Below, piece by piece: positions 1 to 5,274 of a DNA stretch of 7,942 nt (within the stretch, counting starts at the first letter, position 1; every line of letters starts with the position of its first letter). Origin of the DNA: Chloroflexota bacterium (GTDB lineage Bacteria; Chloroflexota; Ktedonobacteria; Ktedonobacterales; Ktedonobacteraceae); NCBI GenBank assembly GCA_021828635.1, contig JAJZEJ010000773.1, forward strand, positions 1 to 7,942. Direction: 5' to 3'. The notes beneath the pieces are model-generated. The model saw only the letters and a list, made by a program, of their open reading frames with translations. It ran no database searches and was not told the origin of the DNA. The position numbers and the translations under genes were made by a program.

Positions 1-123
1 CTATATGTAGTGACATCCCTTGTGGGTTCCATGTCCATTGCCAGTTGGCTCGTTTCCGCATATGTTTTTGCGGGGGTCATGCTATGGGGTAATTATGTAA
101 TAGATGTCATGCAGCACACGAAA

Positions 124-138
<15 letters not shown>
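1..138 (+). CDS. C-terminal end of a probable membrane protein (partial)
   Basis: The first forward frame is open from base 1 to a TGA at 136-138 and gives 45 residues. They are dominated by hydrophobic and small residues (YVVTSLVGSMSIASWLVSAY, then VFAGVMLWGNYVIDVM) and end in a short basic tail (HTKKPPM). This looks like one or two C-terminal membrane segments followed by a positively charged tail, but 45 residues are too few to name a family. The upstream part lies outside the window. The last codons overlap the T-run and trailer stem of the convergent 5S rRNA unit, so the two units are packed tail to tail. The alternative is a chance open frame; the hydrophobic composition and Lys-rich end make a real gene somewhat more likely. 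Confidence 0.45.
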
Positions 139-285
<147 letters not shown>

Positions 286-300
286 CGCTTTGACTTGCTT

Positions 301-329
301 ATAATAGCATGGTAGGATGGTGTTGTCAA
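301..329 (-). promoter_or_regulatory. Sigma70-type promoter of the 5S rRNA gene
   Basis: On the minus strand, TTGACA (324-329) and TATTAT (301-306) are separated by exactly 17 bases (307-323). The -35 is a perfect consensus and the -10 matches five of six positions. Transcription would start near 293-295, only about ten bases before the 5S processing stem begins at 285, which fits the unit closely. Confidence 0.85.
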
Positions 330-360
330 TACTTTTTTGGACTTTTTTTGAGGAAGATTC

Positions 361-765
361 ATGCGTTTTGCTTTTTTAACAAAAACTTTTCATTTCGAGG
401 CCGCGCACCATCTCCCCTATCATCACGGTAAGTGCGCACGCCCACACGGCCATTCATATCGCCTGGAAGTGACACTGCGTGGACCGATCAGGGACGAGGC
501 CGGTGCTTCAGATCATGGTATGGTGATGGACTTCGCTGAGCTTTCACAGATCGTGCATAATGTGGTGCTGGAACGGCTCGATCACCGCGAACTCAATGAG
601 GCCACTGGCATTTACACGACCGCCGAAAATCTCGCTCATTGGATATGGGATACCCTGCTGGCGGCTGGCCTACCACTAAACCTGCTCTATCGTATTCGTC
701 TGTGGGAGACCGAGAGCGGCTATGTCGAAATTACAGGGACCGAATGTGATGAACAAGGAGAATAA
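361..765 (+). CDS. queD: 6-carboxy-5,6,7,8-tetrahydropterin synthase QueD
   Basis: Converts 7,8-dihydroneopterin triphosphate to 6-carboxytetrahydropterin, the second step from GTP to preQ0/queuosine, in the cytoplasm. The 134-residue protein shows the whole PTPS/QueD signature. FHFEAAHHL (10-18) supplies the first zinc histidine, and C25 plus HGH (29-31) supply the catalytic cysteine and two more zinc histidines. LDHRELNE (73-80) gives the Asp-His of the catalytic triad. TTAEN (86-90, usually PTxEN) and LWETESGYVE (114-123) with E116 form the pterin-anchoring site. The length is normal for bacterial QueD. The ATG at 361 follows a good ribosome site (TGAGGAAG, 349-356). The downstream partner queE starts 10 nt after the stop, or overlaps it, forming an operon. 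QueC and QueF are not in view. Confidence 0.96.
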   Translation: MRFAFLTKTFHFEAAHHLPYHHGKCARPHGHSYRLEVTLRGPIRDEAGASDHGMVMDFAELSQIVHNVVLERLDHRELNEATGIYTTAENLAHWIWDTLLAAGLPLNLLYRIRLWETESGYVEITGTECDEQGE

Positions 766-775
766 GAGTCATACA

Positions 776-1471
776 ATGCATGTCATGGAGGTTTACCGCT
801 CAATCCAGGGCGAAGGCACATTGCTGGGCGTACCAACAACCTTTGTGCGCTTCTTCGCCTGCAACCTGCGCTGTTCCTGGTGCGATACCAAATATTCGTG
901 GAGTGTGCGCGAGGGTGGCACATGGGAAACACTGACGCCGCATGAAGTGGCAGGGCGTGTGCATGAACTGGGCGCACGCCACGTCGTTTTGACCGGTGGC
1001 GAGCCGACCCTACAGAAAGAATTGCCCACGCTGGCCGGATTGCTTAAAGCGTGTGGGCATCACCTGACCGTCGAGACCAATACAACAATCTATCCGCTAG
1101 ACGCAGTACCATTGATCGATCTGTGGAGTTTGTCGCCCAAGCTTTCTAGCGCCGGTGAGAACTATCTACGCTACCCCATTATCGAACAATTTCTGGCAGG
1201 TCTGCGCCCGGAACAGCAACAATGGAAGTTTGTCGTCCGCGATGATACGGACGAACAACTCTTACGCGCTTTGCTCAACCGCTATCCAGCTTTCAGCGAA
1301 CGCCAGTTGCCCATTATCCTGCAACCAGAAGGCGACAACGCCACACCAAATTATCCGGCAGCTCTGGGGCAACTGGCTGAGCGCGTGCGAGATCGTTTCT
1401 GGGATGATTACTATGTGCGCGTATTACCACAGATGCATGTGATTATCTGGGGTCGCCGTCGCTGGGTTTAG
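776..1471 (+). CDS. queE: 7-carboxy-7-deazaguanine synthase QueE (radical SAM)
   Basis: Radical SAM enzyme that rearranges QueD's product, 6-carboxytetrahydropterin, to 7-carboxy-7-deazaguanine. From the chosen start the protein has 231 residues. SIQGEG (9-14) is the substrate-side signature. C29-x3-C33-x2-C36 holds the [4Fe-4S] cluster that cleaves SAM. TGGEP (73-77) is the SAM-binding glycine-rich motif, VETN (99-102) and SLSPKL (118-123) are typical core strands, and a Q-x-H-x4-WG segment lies near the C-terminus. Upstream in-frame ATGs exist at 722 and 749. The one at 776 was chosen because homologues begin within a few residues of the E-V-Y-x-S-I-Q-G-E-G segment and AAGGAG lies at 755-760; that spacing is long, so the ATG at 749 remains possible. 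The stop codon sits inside a 9-bp tandem repeat. Confidence 0.95.
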   Translation: MHVMEVYRSIQGEGTLLGVPTTFVRFFACNLRCSWCDTKYSWSVREGGTWETLTPHEVAGRVHELGARHVVLTGGEPTLQKELPTLAGLLKACGHHLTVETNTTIYPLDAVPLIDLWSLSPKLSSAGENYLRYPIIEQFLAGLRPEQQQWKFVVRDDTDEQLLRALLNRYPAFSERQLPIILQPEGDNATPNYPAALGQLAERVRDRFWDDYYVRVLPQMHVIIWGRRRWV

Positions 1472-1527
1472 CTTAGTTAGCTTAGTTAGCTCAGTTAGCT
1501 CAGTTAGCTCAGTTAGCTCAGTTAGCC
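1470..1527. repeat. 9-bp tandem repeat (about 6.4 copies) across two convergent stop codons
   Basis: Units run head to tail with a 9-base period: AGCTTAGTT twice (1470-1487), AGCTCAGTT four times (1488-1523), then a partial AGCC. The array begins inside the TAG of queE (1469-1471) and covers the stop codon and last two codons of the convergent copper-protein gene (TGA complement at 1518-1520). Because 9 is a multiple of three, every unit repeats TAG in the queE frame and TGA in the frame of the opposite gene. No T-run follows, so it is not an evident intrinsic terminator. Confidence 0.95.
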
Positions 1528-1892
1528 ATCATTTTAATGATTTGTTGCGTTGAATTAGCAGTTGCGAGGCAGGCATTGCCACAATCGGTCAGACCCTCCT
1601 GTATGCAGCGTTCCGCGCAACGTGTACTAATCTCCGCACATGCCTGATTCACATAACCCTGTAACTCTGAGTCACGAATCATAAAATGCGCAGAGGTCTG
1701 GCAAATCTCCGCGCAGTCTAGCAACAAACGCACCATATCAGGTTTGCCGCCTTGCTGCATGACGCTCATCGCCGTATCCATGCAGGTCACATGGCTATTG
1801 AGACAATCCTGCGTGCAGTCTTGTATCTGGTTGGCAAGCACTGGATTGCTCTGATTGCTAGTCAAATGTATATTTCGTGTATTGTGTTGCAT
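1518..1892 (-). CDS. Four-helix-bundle copper-binding protein (Csp / DUF326-like)
   Basis: A 124-residue, Cys-rich, mostly helical protein without signal peptide, so probably a cytosolic copper store or buffer. Ten cysteines lie on helix faces at short spacings: C26-x3-C30-x6-C37, C60-x3-C64, C85-x6-C92-x3-C96 and C104-x3-C108. This is the pattern of the copper storage proteins (Csp) and DUF326 family, in which Cu(I) is held by thiolates lining the inside of a four-helix bundle. A GTG start at 1946 would add 18 residues, but the ATG at 1892 is preferred because AGAGGG stands about nine bases upstream and the extra residues look non-homologous. The gene converges on queE and lies 126 nt downstream of the F420-type gene on the same strand. 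The family call rests on the cysteine pattern; metal binding is inferred. Confidence 0.85.
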   Translation of the reverse strand: MQHNTRNIHLTSNQSNPVLANQIQDCTQDCLNSHVTCMDTAMSVMQQGGKPDMVRLLLDCAEICQTSAHFMIRDSELQGYVNQACAEISTRCAERCIQEGLTDCGNACLATANSTQQIIKMMAN

Positions 1893-1976
1893 TCGTAGCC
1901 CTCTATCCTCATTGCTGTTGCGATAACACTCGCAGAACCTCTGCACATGACGTTAAAGAATATGTTGTGCCACTCA

Positions 1977-1990
1977 CTACACGCTACACG
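1977..1990 (-). repeat. Tandem 7-mer upstream of the copper-protein gene
   Basis: On the minus strand CGTGTAG occurs twice back to back, about 85 bases upstream of the ATG at 1892. It lies in the only intergenic space (1893-2018) that could hold a promoter for this gene. A possible -10 (TATTCT) lies downstream, but no convincing -35 accompanies it. It could be a binding site for an activator; this is weakly supported. Confidence 0.25.
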
Positions 1991-2018
1991 AAGAGAAAGC
2001 GTTTCCCAGGCATATGCA

Positions 2019-2420
2019 TCAGGCAGGCACAATTTCGATATAGACACGCTCAGACTTGCGCAGGTTGCCCGCGAGCATAAAGACCTTGTACATCAGACCG
2101 TATTTGCGTGAGAGGGCTGCTTGAGCGCGTGGGTATTCGCTCGCAGGCAGTTCACGTGCCATACCTGCGTATTCGGTACCGTCGCCAACAACATTGCCCC
2201 TGCGGTCACAGGGCGTCAGTGTGACGCGCCCATTGTTGCGAATACGCTTGACCTTGCCGGTGCTACGCATAGTTGTAAGATAGATGTTGCCATGATCCAG
2301 CGCGAACCAGACTTGTGTTGGAACGGCAGTGCCATTCTTGCGAAATGTCTTGAGCAAGACGAACTGCTGTGCCGCCAGTGGTGAAAATGCGTTTGGGGTG
2401 TCGGTTTCGTTGATAGCCAT
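2019..2420 (-). CDS. PPOX-class F420/FMN-dependent split-barrel oxidoreductase (Rv2061-like)
   Basis: A 133-residue protein of the pyridoxamine-5'-phosphate-oxidase-like split-barrel superfamily. TFRKNGTAVPTQVWFA (25-40) is the first barrel strands, and GKVKRIRNN (55-63) followed by RVTLTPCDRRG (65-75) is the cofactor-phosphate-binding stretch. This combination is typical of the small F420-dependent PPOX group named after mycobacterial Rv2061c, found mainly in Actinobacteria and Chloroflexota. Such enzymes reduce or bind small redox substrates with deazaflavin F420H2; the substrate cannot be read here, and FMN or heme binding in a relative is possible. The ATG at 2420 follows ACAAGG by about four bases. 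The next gene downstream, on the same strand, is the copper-binding protein. Confidence 0.85.
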   Translation of the reverse strand: MAINETDTPNAFSPLAAQQFVLLKTFRKNGTAVPTQVWFALDHGNIYLTTMRSTGKVKRIRNNGRVTLTPCDRRGNVVGDGTEYAGMARELPASEYPRAQAALSRKYGLMYKVFMLAGNLRKSERVYIEIVPA

Positions 2421-2489
2421 TATACCTTGTTTCCTTCTCCTCGATAAGTTCCAATAGAACCCTTTTTTCTATAGAGAGACGCAGGAGGG

Positions 2490-2507
2490 GGTGAGAGAGG
2501 GTAGTTG
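2490..2507. repeat. Left arm of an imperfect inverted repeat flanking the R-M cassette
   Basis: GGTGAGAG (2490-2497), three bases, then GTAGTTG (2501-2507). The same two words occur in the same outer-to-inner order, on the other strand, at 5135-5157. The arm lies 15 bases outside the stop codon of the endonuclease gene. It may be the remnant of a terminal inverted repeat; no target-site duplication was found beside it. Confidence 0.4.
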
Positions 2508-2522
2508 CAGAAAAATGACATT

Positions 2523-3626
2523 TCAAAATAACTCTAGTTGCTGGCTGGAATTTCCTTCTTCATCTTCTCCAATTTTATCAAGATTGTCAATATCTTCTAT
2601 TTGGTCTAATAGCATGTTCGTGATATATAGTGCCGATTTTTCTTTTATCCAATTTTTTATGATGAAGTGCTTTTCTTCTTCTTTAGTAAGCTTATTAGAT
2701 TTTCTTCTAGTCTTTGATGATTTTATATCATATTCTGTTACAGACACTTCAAATCTAGCGCGAGGCATCTCTCCTCTGTTTTCTGCTTCTTTCAGCCACT
2801 CCTTAACTAAAATAGGTAATCTTTCTAAAACTTCTCGTCCAAACAATATTTCATCAACATACCCCATATGTAGCATATCAATCATACGACAAAGATAAGA
2901 TTTTCCGTCATTCCACCAAGTTGTGTATCCGTCTATCATTAGGTAGTGTTTTACATTTAGCACTATATGCCTGCGTAGCTCTTCTATTTCCATGCCATCT
3001 AACAGTGTTTCATAAATACCGTCTGCAACACGGCTACCAAACGATTTAGTATAGTAATATTCCTTAATTTCCCATATTGCAATAGGATTAACTGTACTAT
3101 TAAATGCTCCATCCACTCTGCGTGATAACGTGCGTAGTGGCATCAACTCAAAAGTAAAGGATGTAAGCTCACGAGGATCATAATCACATTTTAAACCTTC
3201 TGCATTTGTCTCTATAAGAATATTGATAATATTAGTAAAAAAGCTAGGGCTTTTCTTTTCTCTTGTTTGTTTGTTCATAATAAGAGGACAAGTCAATTGC
3301 ATAGGGTAATATATATTTTGATATAAATCAATGAATGTTTTTTTAGCTTCTTCAACATCCATCAGAGTACTCTTTACCACACTATTCAAGATATCAGCCC
3401 TGTACTGAAAATACTGTAAAAGAGTCTCTCCAAAATTTGTCAGACGATTAGTCTCATCTATGATATGAGCAAAACTAAGCCCTCTTTCCTGCAATTTAGT
3501 TGTTATCTCATCTATAACAGGAACTTTTACTTGCCCGTCTTTTGCATAATCCACAAGCTGGCTTATTAACTTAACATTCGCCCAGAAAATAGGATCGAGA
3601 TGAAGAAACTGTTCATTCGGTTTCAT
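2523..3626 (-). CDS. Type II restriction endonuclease, PD-(D/E)XK fold (putative)
   Basis: Predicted DNA-cleaving partner of the methyltransferase at 4004. The 367-residue protein has a PD-(D/E)XK-type core: RRVDGAF with D172, then a strand with E186 and K188 in IAIWEIKEYY, thirteen residues apart, followed by SRVADGIYETLLDG, which looks like the helix after the core. The first ~150 residues are mostly helical, and the C-terminal third is acidic and lysine-rich. It ends in QQLELF, whose Q363-L-E-L-F367 resembles a sliding-clamp-binding peptide. The start (3626) overlaps the end of the controller gene by 14 nt, and GAGG lies nine bases upstream, suggesting coupled translation. The nuclease assignment rests on motif and context; the recognition sequence is not readable. 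The DNA is clearly more AT-rich than queDE or the transporter gene. Confidence 0.82.
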   Translation of the reverse strand: MKPNEQFLHLDPIFWANVKLISQLVDYAKDGQVKVPVIDEITTKLQERGLSFAHIIDETNRLTNFGETLLQYFQYRADILNSVVKSTLMDVEEAKKTFIDLYQNIYYPMQLTCPLIMNKQTREKKSPSFFTNIINILIETNAEGLKCDYDPRELTSFTFELMPLRTLSRRVDGAFNSTVNPIAIWEIKEYYYTKSFGSRVADGIYETLLDGMEIEELRRHIVLNVKHYLMIDGYTTWWNDGKSYLCRMIDMLHMGYVDEILFGREVLERLPILVKEWLKEAENRGEMPRARFEVSVTEYDIKSSKTRRKSNKLTKEEEKHFIIKNWIKEKSALYITNMLLDQIEDIDNLDKIGEDEEGNSSQQLELF

Positions 3627-3864
3627 CTAAAGTATCCTCAAACCTTCTTATAAACTCTTGCAGAGATATACCAACCGACTTACAAAATTCGTAGAGTTCT
3701 AAGATATCCAGGCGAAGCTCCCCTTGTTCAAATTTGCTGACAAAAGATTGAGACCGATTGAGCCGCTCAGCCAGTTCTTTTTGACTTAATCCAGCTTCTA
3801 AACGGACTTGTCGGAGCAATGTCAGCAACTTCTTTTGACGTGAGGTGAAGATACCTTTACTCAT
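3613..3864 (-). CDS. XRE-type controller (C) protein of the restriction-modification system
   Basis: A small 83-residue DNA-binding protein, almost entirely one helix-turn-helix domain. Arg-rich RQVRLEAGLSQKELAERL (18-35) and NRSQSFVSKFEQGELRLD (36-53) are the usual XRE helices, with the recognition helix near S38-E46. Size, fold and position directly upstream of, and overlapping, an endonuclease gene match the C proteins that delay nuclease synthesis until the host DNA is methylated. The promoter in front is placed so that transcription would begin at the A of the ATG, and no Shine-Dalgarno is visible, so the mRNA is probably leaderless, as known for several C genes. An inverted repeat over the -35 box suggests autoregulation. 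Confidence 0.88.
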   Translation of the reverse strand: MSKGIFTSRQKKLLTLLRQVRLEAGLSQKELAERLNRSQSFVSKFEQGELRLDILELYEFCKSVGISLQEFIRRFEDTLDETE

Positions 3865-3870
3865 GAGGAC

Positions 3871-3899
3871 ACTATATCGAAAGCTCGTCAGTATTCCAA
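3871..3899 (-). promoter_or_regulatory. Promoter of the C-R operon, giving a leaderless transcript
   Basis: On the minus strand TTGGAA (3894-3899) and TATAGT (3871-3876) are spaced by 17 bases. Six bases separate the -10 from the ATG of the controller gene (3862-3864), so the start point would fall on the start codon itself. The first four -35/-10 consensus positions are mostly kept (4/6 and 5/6). Confidence 0.6.
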
Positions 3900-3908
3900 A
3901 AAGGAATA
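3892..3908. promoter_or_regulatory. Inverted repeat over the C-R -35 box, likely operator
   Basis: TATTCC (3892-3897), AAAAA, GGAATA (3903-3908) is a perfect 6-bp inverted repeat with a 5-base centre, covering the -35 hexamer of the controller promoter. A second overlapping repeat, CCAAA (3896-3900) with TTTGG (3909-3913), shares the same DNA. It is placed where C proteins usually bind their own promoter. It does not match the classical GACT/AGTC C-box, so binding by this controller is inference. Confidence 0.5.
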
Positions 3909-3910
3909 TT

Positions 3911-3938
3911 TGGCTAAAGACCTAGCTTTCTTTAGCCA
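3911..3938. promoter_or_regulatory. 28-bp inverted repeat in the C / methylase divergent region
   Basis: TGGCTAAAG (3911-3919) and CTTTAGCCA (3930-3938) are perfect complements with a 10-base centre (3920-3929). The element lies upstream of both divergent transcripts, between the C promoter and the AT-rich DNA where the methylase promoter should be (TATAAA at 3945-3950 is a candidate -10, without a clear -35). It could be an operator for the methylase promoter or a cruciform. On the plus strand ATTTTC follows it, but a terminator here would make little sense unless it stops readthrough. Confidence 0.5.
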
Positions 3939-4003
3939 TTTTCGTATAAAATGTACATGTATATATTAGGGATTTAATTGTCTTCGTAGTTGCATGTGGG
4001 GAT

Positions 4004-5098
4004 ATGCTTATGCAGTATTCGTTGTTTGGTTCCTCTGAAATGGACATCACCGGAAACACCTCATTGATGAATGTATCAATCATCAAAAAAAGCAAGAAAG
4101 TTGATGACACTCCATCGGCGTCAGTAATGACTTCAAAAGATGCATATGCCGATATTGCTGAAATCCAACAACCATCATTATTTGATCAAGTTGAAGGGCA
4201 AAGAATATTTCAAAACAATTTACAGGAAAATGATGATGTAGAAATAGATGACATAGCAGGAAAACCCAAAAGGCCGCAATTATTAAAATGGATAGGGAAT
4301 AAACAGCGTTTTGCCCGTGAAATCGTTTCTTATTTTCCAGAGGATTACAATACCTACTTTGAACCATTTTTAGGCAGTGGAGCAGTTTGGGCAGAACTAG
4401 AACCCCAAAATGCTGTTGTCTCTGATATCTTTATTCCGCTTGTAGAAATCTGGCAAATGCTTCAACATAATCCAGAAACAGTAAAACGTTGGTATAGAGA
4501 ACGTTGGCAACACCTAGTAGAAAGTGAAAAAGTAGTAGCATACGAGCAGGTAAAAAGTAGCTATAACAACCACCCTAACGGGGCCGACCTGCTGTTTCTC
4601 TGCCGCACGTGTTATGGAGGAGTAGTACGCTTCCGTAAAAGAGATGGCTATATGTCTACCCCTTGCGGTATTCACAAGCCTATGCCCCCTGAATCATTTG
4701 CAAAACGGGTCGATCAATGGTATCCACTTACCAGCGGTACTAAAATTATGCATATGGATTATTCTGCGGCAATGAGGGCGGCAAAAGAAGGGGATTTAAT
4801 TTATTGTGATCCTCCTTACACATTCAGTCAGAGTATCTTGTATGGGGCGCAAAGTTTCAGTCTCAGGCAACTACTTGAAGAAATTCGGCAGTGCAAGCAA
4901 CGGGGCGTAAGGGTAGCTCTTAGTATTGATGGTACAAAACGCTCTGGTAACTTTATTTGTGATATTCCTGTTCCCAAAGGACTTTTTGAGCGAGAAATTC
5001 TAGTAAACTGTGGGCGATCCATGTTAAAGCGATTTCAGATGGATGGTCTCTCGCTTGAAAAAGAGGTCGTCGCCGATAGGCTTCTACTCACCTACTAA
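4004..5098 (+). CDS. N6-adenine DNA methyltransferase, Dam/D12 class, with N-terminal extension
   Basis: Transfers a methyl group from SAM to adenine in the site cut by the neighbouring nuclease. The 364-residue protein carries the alpha-class order of motifs. LLKWIGNKQRF (93-103) is motif X, YFEPFLGSGA (118-127) is the SAM-binding motif I, SD at 140-141 is the motif II acid, and CDPPY (268-272) is catalytic motif IV with D269-P-P-Y. Dam-family enzymes start almost at motif X, so about 90 residues here are extra. That extension is acidic and poorly structured and holds two Q-x-S-L-F peptides (Q4-F8, Q56-F60) resembling clamp-binding motifs. ATG 4010 is an alternative start, better spaced from GGGG at 3998-4001. 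The gene diverges from the C-R operon. The recognition sequence is unknown; GATC is only one possibility. Confidence 0.93.
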   Translation: MLMQYSLFGSSEMDITGNTSLMNVSIIKKSKKVDDTPSASVMTSKDAYADIAEIQQPSLFDQVEGQRIFQNNLQENDDVEIDDIAGKPKRPQLLKWIGNKQRFAREIVSYFPEDYNTYFEPFLGSGAVWAELEPQNAVVSDIFIPLVEIWQMLQHNPETVKRWYRERWQHLVESEKVVAYEQVKSSYNNHPNGADLLFLCRTCYGGVVRFRKRDGYMSTPCGIHKPMPPESFAKRVDQWYPLTSGTKIMHMDYSAAMRAAKEGDLIYCDPPYTFSQSILYGAQSFSLRQLLEEIRQCKQRGVRVALSIDGTKRSGNFICDIPVPKGLFEREILVNCGRSMLKRFQMDGLSLEKEVVADRLLLTY

Positions 5099-5105
5099 CT
5101 TTCGT

Positions 5106-5125
5106 CTTGTTGGTAGCACAACAAG
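5106..5125 (+). terminator. Hairpin after the methylase gene, possible weak terminator
   Basis: CTTGTTG (5106-5112), GTAGCA, CAACAAG (5119-5125): a perfect 7-bp stem with a 6-base loop beginning 8 bases after the stop codon. It lacks a T-run, so as an intrinsic terminator it is weak. Confidence 0.35.
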
Positions 5126-5134
5126 TGAATGAAA

Positions 5135-5157
5135 CAACTACAATCTTTCCTCTCACC
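5135..5157. repeat. Right arm of the imperfect inverted repeat flanking the R-M cassette
   Basis: CAACTAC (5135-5141), eight bases, then CTCTCACC (5150-5157): the reverse complement of the two words at 2490-2507, with a longer spacer. It lies 37 bases beyond the methylase stop codon. Confidence 0.4.
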
Positions 5158-5158
5158 G

Positions 5159-5183
5159 CATCAATACCTTTTGATAATTGATG
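5159..5183. other. Inverted repeat between methylase and transporter units
   Basis: CATCAAT (5159-5165) and ATTGATG (5177-5183) are perfect complements with an 11-base centre that includes TTTT. It lies upstream of the transporter promoter and outside its transcript; it may belong to the end of the methylase transcript or be a protein site. Confidence 0.35.
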
Positions 5184-5226
5184 TGTAGATACTTCTCGCT
5201 TTCTCACTGTCCCTCACCTCCTCCAC

Positions 5227-5255
5227 TTGACAGGCTGAGTTTTATTGTGTATATT
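5227..5255 (+). promoter_or_regulatory. Sigma70-type promoter of the MFS transporter unit
   Basis: TTGACA (5227-5232) and TATATT (5250-5255) are separated by exactly 17 bases; the -35 is perfect and the -10 matches five of six. The start point would be near 5262, leaving a leader of about 260 nt before the transporter ATG at 5523. Confidence 0.75.
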
Positions 5256-5274
5256 GTTCCAATAGGGGAACAAT
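5253..5274. promoter_or_regulatory. 22-bp palindromic operator over the -10/+1 of the transporter promoter
   Basis: ATTGTTCC (5253-5260), AATAGG, GGAACAAT (5267-5274): perfect 8-bp arms, centred at about +2 of the predicted start. A dimeric repressor bound here would block the polymerase. The repressor is not encoded in view and the motif was not matched to a known family. Confidence 0.65.

Noticed and set aside
1488..1527. AGCTCAGTTAG words resembling the tRNA D arm
   Set aside because: The match is confined to the D-arm-like word repeated in tandem; no acceptor, anticodon or T arm accompanies it, so it is a simple repeat and not a tRNA.
1470..1527. CRISPR-like array
   Set aside because: Units are 9 bases without spacers; there is no repeat-spacer pattern and no cas gene.
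2491..2898. Plus-strand open frame of 135 codons
   Set aside because: Antisense to the endonuclease gene, with Ser/Phe/Ile-rich low-information translation typical of a reverse-strand shadow; no ribosome site.
3911..3945. Intrinsic terminator on the plus strand (stem followed by ATTTTC)
   Set aside because: It stands upstream of both divergent genes with no transcript known to end there; an operator or cruciform role is at least as likely.
2523..5098. GATC as the target of the R-M system, from Dam likeness
   Set aside because: Dam-class enzymes recognise several different sites, and GATC occurs repeatedly in this window (for example near 487, 550 and 580) without obvious depletion, so the site cannot be assigned.
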